A DNA stretch of 64,000 nt from Symsagittifera roscoffensis (taxonomy: Eukaryota; Xenacoelomorpha; Acoela; Convolutidae). The DNA is taken from contig NC_087063.1 of the NCBI RefSeq assembly GCF_963678635.1, positions 8,152,386 to 8,216,385 of the forward strand, in the 5' to 3' direction. The translations under genes and the position numbers were made by a program. Positions 44,136-57,674 of the stretch are shown in pieces. The notes under the pieces were generated by a model that saw only the letters and a program-made list of their open reading frames with translations, was not told the DNA's origin and ran no database searches. How positions within the stretch are numbered: position 1 is the stretch's first letter; the number at the start of each line of letters is the position of its first letter.

Positions 44136-45271
44136 ATTTGTTGTTTTCTTCTAGAATGGGAATTAAAACAAATGCGAAGTGGAGTTAAACTAAAACTTTA
44201 ACGAAAAATAAGAAACAGTTAATGGAAAAAGTGTATCCGGTTACAACGCTAACAGTGAGAAAGCACAGAAGAGTATGACTATGGCAAAGGTTGGCTTTTT
44301 ATAAAAACAGGAGGAATACAAAACATTCATTAAATGGCGTTAACTTCTTTTTTTTCAGAATTTTGTTATTCATTATTGGTTTTTATAAGAAACATTTTGA
44401 ATTTCATTTTAAAAATTTCAATCAGAAACTGAAAAAAATTGTGGGAAAATTGTGAAGACTTCTAAAATTTTGTGATCAAAAATCGTTTGTCTCTTAGTTG
44501 CAATAATACGACACTTTTGCTGCCCTCTGGTGTTCGACAAATTTACTTCGTGAAAAATTGAGAAATACTCAACTGCTATGAAATTTTTCTATTACAGTTT
44601 TACTGTCTTTGCCCTAAAAACTCGTCGCTCACACTTTTTTTGCAAGTTTTGAGTATTGAAAATATTCTAAATATTTTTTCAAATCGGAACACATAATTGC
44701 CAATTATGCCAATCCCTTTTTATCAGTTTCAAAAATTCCGAAATTTTACTATTTGTTTGTTTTTGAATAATAAAGTTTAAAAAATTTTTTCAGTTTATGG
44801 AAATATTTTTATTGAGAAAAAAATCCGAATTTTCCTAGTCCGAAAAATTTTTCAATTTCATATATGATATGAAACCTAGAAAAAATCTAGGTTAATGCAA
44901 CATTCACTGCAAACTCAAAATTTCTAAAAGGTTAATTTCAAGTGCAGAGACGAAAAATCCCTTTGCAATTAATTGTGAATAACTTAGAGGCAGTTTAACT
45001 AATATGCAAACGGACTTGAACTAAGCAAAAAAGCTGTTTTCGTTTTGGCGTAAATCATAATTTTGTTCACAATACACGTTCGGTCGTTAAAAAAGATAAC
45101 GCAGAAAAAGCAAACAGATGTTGCAACTTGAAGCAATTTTTTTCTGAATTGCTTTTCATATGAGACACCTAATTTGCAAATTTTTAATCGCAAAATTTAT
45201 ACCACGAGGTAACAATTTCCCATAATACTTGTCATAGGGGTAAAATAAAACGCTTAATTATCCAAAAATTC
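44136..45271. other. Non-coding AT-rich stretch
   Basis: No gene, RNA or repeat could be supported. Confidence 0.55.
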
Positions 45272-45415
45272 ACAACCTGAAAATTTTTATGTGCCTGTTT
45301 TTTCCTCTTCGATAAGTTTTCAATAAAATTTCGATAAATATAAACAACCTGGAAATTTTTATGTGCCTGTTTTTTCCTCTTCGATAAGTTTTCAATAAAA
45401 TTTCGATAAATATAA
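45272..45415. repeat. 72-bp perfect tandem duplication
   Basis: Two copies beginning ACAACCTG(A/G)AAATTTTTAT (45,272 and 45,344) are identical apart from one base. Confidence 0.92.
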
Positions 45416-48400
45416 ACTATTGTGAAAGTGTATTTTTCTCACTTTTGAGTTTTTGTGAACAACTTAAGCTATTCTATTTTTTGTGGCCTATTTCAACTGA
45501 TTATATCATTACGTAAGAGCTGAGTATTGTCAATAGTTTGAGCATCGATTGTGATAAGAATATCCTCTTTAAAGAAATAATTTAGCAAATTTTTTGACTT
45601 TTCGCTAAATCAGATTCACTTAATCAAGCAATAGATTTTTTTTGCAGAAAAAGAAGACCGAAATTTAGTTTTGCATGAAACAATACTCCTATCAAATGAT
45701 ACTTTGTAAGAACTACCACCCTGAAATGAATGAAACCAAAGATTAAAGACATACGAATTTGACAACTTGTAGCATTCACCTAGCAATAGGCGGAAATAGT
45801 TCACAAGATCCAGATCATTTAATCATTAGTGAAAAGCTCTCTACCCCCAAGGGCCCATGCTGTGCTTAGACATCTGATGAATTGATAAAAGGTCAGTGGT
45901 TTTTAAGCAATCAAAATGATTTGCTACTTATGCGGAAATAATTATACCAAATGACCGCTCAAAAAAGCCTTTTAAGTTAAAAAAAAGATATCTCACATGT
46001 TAAATTACAAAAAGTGTTTGCTCAATTTTCAATTGTTTTACCATCAAAATAAGAGGACACAAAAATTTATTAAAATGCTGAAATACTATTGTGCGATTTT
46101 ATCGAACGAAACTCTTATTTTTTATTCCTTTTTGAAAAATATGCGTGTAATAAAGACACACTTGTTGGTATAATAATTAACCGCTTATTTTTCGTTCAAA
46201 AAAGAACTAGTTAATTTCTGCGTTCAAACGGCAGAGGGAAAAAATTGTGTCAAGCATTTTGCAAGCCATACATATATTTATATCGCTCCCTCAAGCGACA
46301 TTAGGGGAGCAAATTTTCCCCCGAAAACAGCTTGGGGTCAAATTTAAGTCGTGTCAGTTATTTTTGATCCAATACTCTCTCTCTCTCTCTCCAAAAAATA
46401 CGCGATGCCCTACTATCTTTTACAATTACACTTCAAACTGCTTGCTCCAAATAAATCTATATTTTTGGAACAAAATATGCATTAGCTTCACGTTCATGCA
46501 GTATTCCACTAAAACAGTCAAACCATTACTGTTCTTCAGATATCGTTTTATGTATGATTGAAGAAACTGAAAAAACCTTTAAGAATTACTTTCTTTTTTC
46601 GTTGTACCTTTTATATTACTTGTTTTTCCACTTGTCCTCTCACACTGCGTTTTATCTCGTAAAACAAACAACAAACAAAGTTTAAAAACGGCGGCACGAA
46701 AAGATCACATGAAGTGTTTGAAAATTCAGCCACGAAAAAAATCGAACCTTCCATCTCCCATTAATAAATAATACAAAGCTAAAATATATTTGAGTAATCA
46801 CGTTTAAATTTTGTCTCAGCAAAAACGGCTGGTATATTTTTAGCTCTGGCGTATTGTTCTTGTAGAATATTTGAGTCATATTTTTCTTCTTTTTTTTCCA
46901 ATTTGCGTCACTGCTATTGTTTTTATATAATTCAAATGGCACCAACTTTTATTCATTCTTGTTTAATGGATTAAAAGCTAATGAAACGCTACCTGGTTTT
47001 AAGTTATGAATTATCGTCCAAATAACGGATTTCGAGGTTATCTACACAACACCCTCTTTTTCGACTGCTGAAAACCGTAGAATTACGTAATCATCTCATC
47101 ATTTTTTACATAATTAATTCCAATTGAATTTTCATTTTTTGAAGTTCTTGTTTATTGGCCAAGCAAACGAAGCAAAAATGCGAACCGCAGTTTTTTGCAA
47201 AAAAAAAACATTTTATCGTAAATTCGATTTTTATCAATCTATTATCAAAAACATCATTCACTCAAATTGCCCCGCTTGACACAAAATCTCCGTTTTAAAT
47301 TAATGAATACTCGGTTGCGATTCAAACTGCATCGATAAGTATAAGAAAAACAAATAATCTTTTTTCGGTATAAATTAATTTTTTAACTATAAACCTTTTT
47401 CAATACCATTGTTTTTCGCTGACGAGAATTTAAAAAAATAAAACGAACTTTTTGATGCACCAAAATAAAAAACAACCAAATAATAAATTAATCATAATAA
47501 AAACTTATGTTTAACTGATTATCTTTGATATCATTTACAAGAGAATAAAAGTTTGCTCTTTTAAACGATTTCTGGATTTTATTATATTTTTCGGTTCAGA
47601 TATTTTTCGGCTTGTTTCGAAACATCTTTGTTTCTGGATCTTGTTAAAGTCTTACAAGTTGCAGCAACTTTCATTTCTCTCTAAACAAGACTCAATTTAC
47701 TACTTTATTACTTCCGTTTCGTCCCTTGGGACCAGGAACTGTTTTTTATGATATCGAAATAATATCATCACGAGCCCTTCCTAAATATCTGTTCCAGGGA
47801 ACAGCAAATAATAAAAAATATATTCACGCTATTTTTACTTTTACCGGCCTGTTTATTATTTTTTCTTTTTGGGCTGTTTCAAATTTGGATGTCGTAAAAG
47901 TGGGATATTGCAGATGGAGCATTTCATACTTGGATGATCACCAACTTTTCTCACTTTTCCATCATTTTTACCATTCTTTCTAATTTTTCCGCTCCTTTGT
48001 TGTTTCACTACGGGAATCTAAAATATTTCAGTTACCTAAGCCTACAGAATTCTGAGACTAACTGTAAGCAGAACAATGGATATGTTTGGGTTTTTCCAAG
48101 TGACTTGGGTACTTTAGGCTAGCTGCACGGGTGTATTAAGTGATACAGTCTTCTAGGGTCATAATGGTCACGCTGCATGCTTCCGTTCACCCGCCCGTTT
48201 TTAAACATTGTTTCCTTGACAAAGACGCACTCCACCTAATCGATTTCGAAAAATACTAATGCCTAGAAATTGCCCCGCTTTTCATTTTTCGTCTCTTTCT
48301 TGGAGGCAATTCCAAATCGATATTGTAAAATTAATTGCTCCAGCCACAGGCTCATTATGAGGCTATTGATACCCCCGATGAGCGTAAGGTCTTCAAAAAT

Positions 48401-49084
48401 TGGTTTCAACTTCTTCTTATAACTTTAAATTTCATAAATAGATACTTTAGAGCAAAATCAGCTTTTAACAGGCGTTTTTTTAAGTCCCCCTGGCAAAAAA
48501 GTGTATCACCTAAACTTAACCTCTCTTTGGCATCATCAGATATCATTTAGACCCGTATTTGATAAAAAAATATATTAGCAAAATTACTAAAAAAACGTAG
48601 CATAACTGTTTCAATAAAAAATCATAGATTATTGCCTGTTGCTCTATATTTAGAGATGACGATCATGATAAGCTTCCTATTTTTATTTTTTAAGGTAATT
48701 CGGATTACTTAATTAACTCTCCACATTGGTTTGAAAAACGAAAGCATTCCATTTTGTACTCGACGTTGAAAACTCGAAGCTTTTTCATCCCACCCCTTCT
48801 TAAACACAAAAAAGCATAAAACTTTTTTGTAGACTTCGAAGAACGCAATACAAAAAAAGCTGATGTAACAAGCTGAAATAAATTAATAAAAAAAAATAGA
48901 AATTATTCAAAATCAAAGTTAGAAAGATTATAAACTACAGAAGGACTTCCAATCACAGTAGAAAATTCGTAAAATCAGTTGAAAACTCGATGCTTAGCAA
49001 CTTAAGCTGACAAAAAAAATAAGCAGTCAAAGATAGTCAAAAAATTCAAGTTTTCCAAGGAAAAAAACATTATCAATCGAAAAA
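45416..49084. other. Non-coding AT-rich stretch
   Basis: A (CT)n microsatellite lies at about 46,376-46,391. No gene was recognised; short frames such as 46,247-46,561 and 47,726-47,983 have no motif or splice support. Confidence 0.55.
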
Positions 49085-49088
49085 ACAA

Positions 49089-49157
49089 GGTCCGACCGGG
49101 ACTCTAACCCTAGACCTTGGGGCCCAAAGGCAAGGCTTTACCACTAAGCCAAGAGCA
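49089..49157 (-). repeat. tRNA-like sequence, tRNA-Pro-type relic or SINE head
   Basis: On the minus strand it has an A box TGGCTTAGTGG, a D-arm-like GCTTAGTGGTAAAGC, an anticodon region CCTTTGGGCC (TGG would be Pro) and a T arm GGGTTAGAGTCCC (B box one base off consensus). The anticodon stem pairs only with an enlarged loop, so it is not a normal functional tRNA. Related sequences occur at 57,675 and 60,768. Confidence 0.5.
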
Positions 49158-50662
49158 AAAAAGCCTGGTAGTTATTAAGCTGTCATAAGAAAAACAGGTC
49201 AATTTCTCACAGATTTGTTAGAAACTGTGTTAAAAAGAAAAAGTCTAATTTCCGATTACATGTAAAGTACACATTTTCTCGCCTGTGAAATGGAAATAAC
49301 TTTAAAAAATGTCCATTTTTTGTACCCAAATTTATCTCAGATAATTTACAGGGCATTTTGAAGATTCAGGGATTGGCGCTGACACCAACGGTTTTGTCTT
49401 CGTGTAGCATTGAAAATCGTTTTTAAATAAAGTAGTGCAATTGTATCCATCTAACTGGGGGTCAAAGCGCGTTTGCTTATACCAGCTTTTTTTAATTAGT
49501 CTGCACAGGTGCGAGATATTCACCGGAAGGATTTTGGCGCAATAAATTTCCAGCCGATACGTGCGTCCTTTTAACTAGGTTAACTTACTTATATTATATA
49601 AAAGCAGGTTTCCTTCAACTGGTATATTTGATTTTACCCTCGGCTTTCAGTTTAATTATACAAAATGGCCAGAACACTTTGAGTAAATAGAGAGAAAGGT
49701 TTGACGTAAACCGTTTTTCCCAAACACTGATTTTATTCCATTGTTTATCCAACACTTTTGTTTATTATTCTATCAAACAGCACCAATTGGGCAAACTCGA
49801 TCAAAAATTTTGCTTCCCATTTTCCAAATGAAACCTTGTTCTTTTGTTATCAACGAGGAAGTAGTAAACTTTTCCTTTTGAGATAGTAACTTAATTGACA
49901 GGTTTTTAGGGCCGGTGCTCAGTGGCACGGCGTTTACTTGAATATTAGCGCTTCTCTATTCTTCTTTTTAGCAAATTAACTTCGCAAAATGGTATTTTAG
50001 TTGTTGCAATTTGAATAATAGTTGGTCGCAAATGGTTATAAAATGAAAAGAACATGTTATAAAAAAGATAACTAGTTATTTTCAGCGCATTTCACATAAA
50101 AGCGATTGAAGTTGCGAAAAACGTACGGAGTAAAATGAGTTTTCAGCTATCGAAACCATTTCATTTTTTCTTGTCAGCAGTTTTATCACCATTTCAGTCG
50201 AATTTCCCCTTCCCCTTCCCCGAACAGACTAATCCTTCTTCCCAGCCGTGATGATTTTTTCTCTTCCCATTGCTGAGGGCCATTTTCCCAACGCCCATTT
50301 TACACAATCTGCCTTTTACAGCTAAATTGGAAAATTTCATTTTCACCGCCGTTCCTAAACGCCGCTTATCATCGTCTTTGTCAACTACAAGAACTAACTG
50401 CTGTTAGCTGTTTATTTACGTAAAAACAAACCAAACTACCTGAAGAAAAAACATGAGAAGAACTATAACCAATAGATGTTTCAATTATTCTAACCTTTTC
50501 TTTTCATATTCACAACAAATCTTCACAATTCACAACAAATCACAGTTTTGATGTTTTGCTAACGTTTAGAGCAAGAACAAACAAAAAAATTTAATCCTTC
50601 AAACATGTGCCTTTATTAATTTTTCTGGATGTCGTTGCTGCTGATTTTACTGGTAATTTGCG
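49158..50662. other. Upstream region of the phosphodiesterase N-terminal exon
   Basis: No gene is visible. Pyrimidine-rich CTTCCCCTTCCCC-type DNA near 50,205-50,280 may belong to a promoter or 5' untranslated region, but no TATA or initiator can be assigned with confidence. Confidence 0.4.
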
Positions 50663-51546
50663 ATGTCATTCACCGATATGGCATTTCATAATCGTGTGGA
50701 AGCGAAAAATGAAACGAGACGCGCATCATTTCCGAGAGACAGAACAACTTCGGCTCTTAACTCGTTTTTACCCTTTCAACACCACGAGTATCCCGATTAC
50801 CTTCCGATGATGTCGGAGACTGACAATCCGAAACTCATTCGGGAGTTCTTCAACCGCCAGTCGTGTTCGTTCCACAGCGCCGACGAGCTGGAATCGACAA
50901 CTGCGCCCTTTCGCCGATTTTCCGAGTGCACTGCAAAACCCGAGCAGATACGACGCTTCCTTGCCTCGCACAGTTGCCAGCCGTCACTTCGTCGTACTAC
51001 GAACGTATGTCTGACGTCATCGCGAATGGGACAAGAGCCATTCGGCGAGTCAGCTAGCCGAAATGATAACTCGTCGAATTCCACGCTGACGTTAGAAGGT
51101 GCTACTATAGAAAATTCAACTTGCGATGTCTTTGCAAATTCGGTAAAAGAAAAGCAACTTTCGTCAACCTCAAAATCAGAACTCTCTGAAGACAATTTCG
51201 GTGCTACAGAAAACGACGAAAAAATTATTTATTCACCTTCCTTCATGAGTTCAAAAACGACGGGCAACTTCTCAATTAGTTCGGAAACCGAGTCAAAAGA
51301 ACTGGATGGTAAGAAACCACCCGTGTCAGTAACATTTTCCAAACCTCTTGCCTTTACGAAATCCGAAGAACGTCCAAATTCCGGTTCCAATTCAACAATC
51401 AGCGAAACTCAAGAAAAATCAGCTCCCAGAGAAACCTTAGCCGAACCTGCCGTTAGCCCGAAAGTTAAGTTAGAATTACCATCTCGTTCCATGGGTCCTT
51501 ACCAAGTGACTGTGAATGCCAAAATACGACGTGCTTCCACAGACAG
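50663..51546 (+). CDS. Probable N-terminal coding exon of the PDE1-type phosphodiesterase
   Basis: ATG 50,663 opens a 294-codon frame of higher GC and exon-like codon use, ending at an ACAG|GTACAA donor (GT 51,547). The protein is Ser/Thr/Glu-rich and largely disordered. Near the N-terminus it has two similar blocks (LIREFFNRQSCSFHS and QIRRFLASHSCQPSL), and it ends AKIRRASTDR, a basic RRAS sequence that looks like a PKA-type phosphosite. It leaves two bases of a split codon; the exon at 58,961 begins with the one base needed (AG+G = Arg), so the frames join directly. No classical calmodulin-binding block was seen in it. Assignment to this gene rests on strand, position and phase. Confidence 0.6.
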
Positions 51547-52629
51547 GTACAATAGTATACACGAGATTTCATTTTTTTGTTTCAAGTTTTTTCGAACTTT
51601 CACTTTTGTAGGTCATAGTTCGAAAAAAAAAGATTTAAAAATTTTCAATTTTTTTCGAACTTAGACTTTTGCAGGAAAAGAAAAAAATTGCGTGTCTTAA
51701 GTTGTTTCACTGTCACTTTTAAAACGTTTTTCAATTGATTTACTTTTTTGAGTTTAAATGTGGTCCTTTTGCTTGTCAGTTTTTCTCAATCAATCTCTTG
51801 GTATTTCCTGTTTCCTGGAAACATTGTGACTGATTCAGTAGAGTTTAATTTAGCGCATGTCGTTGATGACAATTTTATTTCAGCTGACTTGAATACTATT
51901 AAAATGCTAATTGCCATAATTATAATACGAAAGCGAAAACTCAATTTTGCATTCAAAAGCGAAAAAAAAACAAAAAAAAACATTTAGAATTAAAAACTTG
52001 AAAAGACTTTTTGGAAAACCCTATCTTATGTTTAGTATATACCAAGTATGATAACTAGATAGATTTTTGGAATCCAATTTTTACGCTCCAATTTTATTAT
52101 AACTTTCTTAAAATGTAAGAAAAGCCCGCATCAGGGCACAGCAACGCGTTATTCGACTGCCCTTATTTTTTTATACAAGTTTTTGGACAATAATTTCAGT
52201 TGAAAAAAAAATATTTTCTTTTATTGATAAGTTAGTAGATTCACTATTGGGGCTTAAATTCTTTTCAAATACCTTGCATCTGCATGAACCAATTAGATGG
52301 GCTGAACTTGAAATTAGAAAGAGCTTGAGCGATGCGGCTAGTTCATTGCGCACTCGCGCTTTCATATACACTAGAACACAAAGCGCACAAAATTTAGCCC
52401 ATTCAGATCACATTTTTAAGCTCACTGAACCGTAAACAAAAAAAAATGAATAGCATGATGGTACCAAGGGGACGCTCTGAATGTTATGATTGCTCTTTAT
52501 TGTTCACGAAATGTTTTTTAAAAAAAATGGAAATTTTTTGATATTTTAAAATCATTCTCTCATAGTGCTTAAAGTACAAAGTGATATATTTAATATAGAG
52601 TTACCTATTAATCAAATAAACTAGCATGC

Positions 52630-53450
52630 TTCTGTTTAGTTCGGAACGGTTTCTGCGCCGAATTAGAAAGCCGCTCACGCGTGAGCGTGAATAGCACGAA
52701 GTATATCGCGCGTTAATTTATCCCAAGCTGGTAACTTTAAATTTCTCATAACTCAGTAAAAAAGATAACAGGTAGTTATTTACATCAATTTCAGTTTCAG
52801 ACCAATAGTTTTCAGATGATATTAAAAAATAAAAATTAAAACGTCAAAAACCACTAGTTAAAAAACGTAACATTCAAGTAACCCCTTGAATGTTCTGACT
52901 ACCTTTTAAGAGCAATGAAGCAGTGTTTGTTTAAAAAATATGAAGCTTTCAGAAACAAATAAAAGTAACATAAGCCATACCCCTAGAAAACCATGAATAC
53001 TTGAAATATCAATTCTGTCAAAATCGATAAAAACTTGATCAAAATTTAGAAAAAGTGAATGTTTTTTTTAAAATTTTTTTCTGTCTTCAATTCCTCCCCC
53101 AGCGCGCTATGTAAAATGCAAAAAAAAATGCATACAGAGCCGCGCTTCGTGTTAATAAGAAGTCATTGCTGGCCTCAACTTAAATGAATTGATTGAATTT
53201 GTCGCTTATGCGTGTTGAAAGAAAGCAACATATCGCGTTTTAGTAATTTTCAAACTATTATAATTTTACAAAAAAAGTCACAGTTAAAGAAGCTTTTTGA
53301 AGACGAGCGCAAATTAGCAATGGTTTTCAGATGGTAAAAAAAAACGCTTGGTTAGAAAATTGATGATGTTTTCAGATGGTAAAATAACGCTGCGGATGGT
53401 TAAAAAGTAGATTTTTGACTGAATAAAAACCACCCCAAGCACAAATTATT
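52630..53450. repeat. Dispersed repeat R1, copies 4 and 5
   Basis: Two adjacent diverged copies. Shared blocks are CGCTCACGCGTGAGCGTGAAT, TATATCGCGCGTTAAT, CTTGAATGTTCTGACTACCTTTTAAG, AGCGCGCTATGTAAAA, GTCGCTTATGCGTG and ACTGAATAAAAACCACCCC. Confidence 0.6.
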
Positions 53451-53734
53451 AGTTGCTTTTTTAAAAGCCGAAAAAATTGGTTTTGTGAATTCAAAATATC
53501 TAGCACCTTAATATCTTAGAAATTAAACAAAATCGATTCAATGAATAGTACTTCAATAAAATATTTCGACACGTTCTTCAAAACTTGAGCAAAATGTGTG
53601 CAAAAGAGATAATGTGTGATAATTGATGACAATTGATGGCCTAACAAAATATTTCATAATCAAATTAAACTCAGGCGATACAACAAACGAACACTCAATT
53701 TTAAATCAGCATTTTTAATGGAAAGTCTGAATTT

Positions 53735-53790
53735 GACTGAATTTTTCAAATGCAAAAAGAAAATGACTGAATTTTTCAAATACAAAAAGT
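53735..53790. repeat. 26-bp duplication
   Basis: TGACTGAATTTTTCAAAT(G/A)CAAAAAG appears twice within about 55 bp. Confidence 0.85.
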
Positions 53791-55307
53791 GTAAACTATC
53801 ATAACCATTTGTTTCAAGCATTCATCATTTTTGACACAACATATTTTTTGTTGCCCCGAATTTCGAAGAGAACGGATTATATATGCTCCGTGTGATTTTT
53901 TTTAATTCAGTCAATTTTCGCCGATCGAAATACTAGTTTTCGACAGATTTTTTCAAATTTAAAAAGATAATTTACCTTCAATTATTTTTTGTAAAGTTTG
54001 GGGGGTTTCAAAATTGCCTAATTTGCCAAGTTCTGGACTAAATTATTTGAATCGAGATGAGAAAGCAAACTTACGAAATAAAAATTTTTAATTATTCATT
54101 TCTTCCTTGTCTCGTTTCTGATTATTTAATGCAGTATTTGTCTGCTTGCTGACGAGTCTGAATACGTGGTTGTCTAAATACTGCTACGTAGCCAGATCGG
54201 TCGTATTAATTTCGTACAACTCAACATTTCACGCTTTGATATTGTCCAAAAATTTTATAGGTTTTCAATATTTTATTTTCCCAAAAACTATTCGATATGA
54301 AATACAGGACAGTCTGAACATTCAGGGCTTTCCCCTGATATACGAGCAGTCTTGTTTAAACTTTTAGACCAGCTGTAAAAATGAGGTTTTCGACTCGATT
54401 TGAGCAGTCTTGTTGTAGTATAATTGCTGGATATCGTTTTTGAGAGTCGTGACAAAACTTTCAGCCCTAGTTATTGTGAAAATGTTCCAATTTCAGCGTC
54501 CGGCCTTGTGGTAGCTAAGCAGGGCTGATTTTAAAGTTACGTTAATTACGAATAAAGGACTTTTCAATTATGGCGATAAAAGTAGGATGATCTGTAGGTG
54601 TCGGAAGGAAAATCAACTCTCCCTAAAGACGGAAATGTAAACCAATTAAGATGGAAAGGTTTTCTAAGAAAAATTTGCCATGTTTCCAAAGTACAAGGCA
54701 TTTATCGTCTCTATCAACTTGGAGTTCCAAAATGTTTTTTGTTTCGGTATTACAATTTTTGGTTTTTGAACACTTTGAAAAGCATCTTTTATTGTGAGTT
54801 TGACGTTTCTTTCTGAAGACTTCACTATAATTCAAAAAGAATGCATCTATTGGTACTGAAATTATTTTGCAACATTATTGCCTTAATGGAGGAAGGATCA
54901 TTTTTCTAAGACGACCCTAAAGGAAGGAACACGATGTCTTAATAAGGTCTCACTTTAAGGCCAGCCCCGCGGTAACTAGCGGCACAGCCATAATGCATAC
55001 CAAATCATTGCTAGTTCTCTTTTTATGCGATTGATTTGTTCTTGTGAGTTGTCCATTGCTGCATGTAGTGCTATTCTATAGTATAACACAGCTTTCAATT
55101 TCTGAAAAAAATGTGTTATGAAAAAGGTTTAAATAAATAAAATCAAATGGATTTAAATCAGCACGACAGCTGTACAGTTTTAATTTTTTGGATCAATTAA
55201 TCACCTATATTTATTTTAGACAATTGTAATGATAAGAGTTAGACCTTGATATGAGCGAAACTTTTCTACTTATTTTTCTCTTTCAGGCTATAATCTAATC
55301 ATTTAGT

Positions 55308-55726
55308 CAGGGGCGGATCTAGGATTTTCTCGAGGGGGGGGGGGGGCGGATTTTCCAAAAAAAAAATTTCGAAACTTTTGTCGACCTTTTTTTTTAGGTC
55401 GACCGAATTGATTTTTGAGCTCTCCTTAAGCATGGTTTAGTCCCTTTTTTGGCAATATTTTCTGCGCCGCATGCAAAAATTTGAAAAAACAACCCAAAAA
55501 AGGCGTTTTTAGGCACTTTTTGGAAAATTTTGACCAAAAAATTGCGTTTTTTCGGCGCGCGCTCCCCCTCAAAAATAGAATATTTTGGCGCCAAAGGCGC
55601 CTTTAGAAAAATTTTAGGGTCGGTTGGCAAAAAATGGATTTCTTAATAAGTACCAAAGGGTCGGCAGGGGATCGAATCCCTGAGGGGGGGGGGGGCGTCC
55701 GCCCCCCCCCCTTAATCCCGCCCCTG
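55308..55726 (+). mobile_element. hAT-type MITE with intact target duplication (copy 3)
   Basis: The tips are CAGGGGCGGATCTAGG and TTAATCCCGCCCCTG, i.e. inverted ends CAGGGGCGG. The octamer CATTTAGT flanks both sides (55,300-55,307 and 55,727-55,734). An 8-bp duplication with CAG...CTG ends is the hallmark of hAT elements. It contains long G and C runs near the ends and no ORF, so it depends on a transposase supplied elsewhere. Confidence 0.92.
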
Positions 55727-55884
55727 CATTTAGTAATTATGGATAATTACAGATAAAAACAATTCCTGCCTTTTAGATAAAACAATAAGTCATATTCCGA
55801 TAACAATTTTTCAGTGTAAAAAAACGAAATGATGTTTACTTTTATATGCTTTGATGATTTTTTGTTTTTACTGAGTTTTTTCAG

Positions 55885-56035
55885 AAAAAATGTTCAAGCC
55901 CAAATTTGATTTTTCGTGGTTTGGCTTTTGATTTTTTTCAAGTTCAGTTCACTTTTTTTGTAAAAAAGGAAGGCAACCTTCAAATTAAGCAGCAAAATGT
56001 AAAGGACACAAAAAATGTGATCGATTCAAAATATT
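55885..56035. repeat. Dispersed repeat R2, copy 2
   Basis: Shares 'GTTCAAGCCCAAATTTGATTT', 'AAGTTCAGTTCACTTTTTTTG', 'AAGCAGCAAAATGTAAA' and 'TGTGATCGATT' in the order seen at 13.1 kb and 63.1 kb. Confidence 0.4.
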
Positions 56036-57674
56036 ATCTTATGGTCTAATTTTTTTCTTTAAAACAAAAAATTTTTTTTTAAAGAAAAGGCCATCGTAAG
56101 CGGTTCTTGAAAATCAACACAGAAGTGAACTTGAGCTTTGCAACACTTGCGATACACAAAACCACTAACTCTTATAAAAAAGACAAAATTCCAAAAAAAA
56201 ACACCTGAAATATTCAAATGTTTGTTTCAAACTGAAAATCATTTTGATGACAACCTGTTTCGAGCTAGCTAAAAAAATTTAAATTTCGCTTCAATATAGT
56301 CAATAAAAAAGACTGTAAATATATAGTCAGTAAAAATTTGAAAAAAAAGTTGAAAATATTACTTGAAATAATAACTTTAAAAAAAACTACAGCTACAAAA
56401 ACTTGATGGTTGTTTCGGAAGACGTTCAGAACCCGTCTTAAAACATTGGAAACCAATCGAGCGGCAGCAAGGACCACAATTTTTAAAAACTTGTTGAGAT
56501 GAAAACAAAACTTGTGTCAAAAAAATTTCATAGAGTTTCAAATCGTGTCAACTTGAAAAATATGAACAAATTATTACAACAATTTTTTCATAGAAAAACC
56601 GTGTGAACAGTTTTTGAGCTACTTTCTTTTGTGATTTTATGAGGAAGTCGGAAACTGGAAAAGAGCCGAATCAACAAATAAAAATCAAAAGCAAAAACAA
56701 CGCAAAACCAGAAGTGGTAAATTTACAAATTATTAAAGTTTCAGTTAGAGTAAAGCACAATTTAAAATGGAACAAAACCCATGCTCTAAGAAGAAAGCCA
56801 ATGAAAAACTTACCGTTTAAAAGAATTGAACGTAGAACGGTTCAAATCAAAACGAAAATTGAACCTACACAAACTAGGACGATAACCATGAACCCGACAA
56901 AAAAACAATTGAGAGTTTTTTATGAAAAATTAATTTAAAGTCGAAATTGATTTTCGCGAGAATTGCGATACAAAACAGGAAAAAAAATGAAATCAAAATT
57001 CGAAAATGTCGGAAAAAATAGATTTATCAAAATGAATAAGGCTAGTTTTGAAACAAAATCATGTCAAGGCAAAAGAATATGAAGTAGGTATCGGAAGATA
57101 TTAAACCTAGCGGTCTCAAAGCCAAAAATACCTTCAAGCCAAAAAAATCAACAAAACTTTAGGTTTCTGGAAAGTTAATAAGTCCGCCTCACCCTCAAAA
57201 CACACAAACACTCAAAAAATTTCATTTACTTGTCGAATGAAACAATAGGAGGCCCCTAAGCCAAAACCTAAAAAACAAAAAAAAGCCGGAAAAAATTATT
57301 GTCAAGAAAACTTTAACTATAATTTTATTAAGATTGTTAGCTTTTTGTGCAATCCAGAAATGAGCATGAAAAAATCGTTTTCATTGAAAGGACTAAAATT
57401 GAGATCACTAAGCTGATAAAAATTTTGGTTCGATTAAAATTTTTAAACGAAGAAAAAAATATATATAAGAAGTCAAGCTGAATAAAATTAAAGTTACAAA
57501 AACAGAGTTAAATCAGAACACTAAAAGCAAATAAATGTTTTTAAAAAAGTTAAGCAAAAACAATTCTACAACATGACAACTAAGTCAACAAAACATAAGT
57601 AGATAATATTAAGCCGACAATGTTTTTGAACGGATAATTTCCCAATCGATGGACAAAAAAAAACAATTTCTTTC

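Noticed and set aside
46247-46561. 104-codon ORF
   Set aside because: It includes a (CT)n microsatellite coding Ser-Leu repeats and has no motif, splice site or composition support.
47726-47983. 85-codon ORF with a hydrophobic stretch
   Set aside because: Isolated in AT-rich DNA; hydrophobicity is expected from T-rich codons, and no partner exons were found.
49089-49157. Functional tRNA-Pro gene
   Set aside because: A and B boxes are good, but the anticodon arm needs an enlarged loop and the acceptor ends do not pair convincingly.
50797-51195. Minus-strand ORF of 132 codons under the N-terminal phosphodiesterase exon
   Set aside because: Antisense shadow of the exon; the sense frame has start, donor and phase support.
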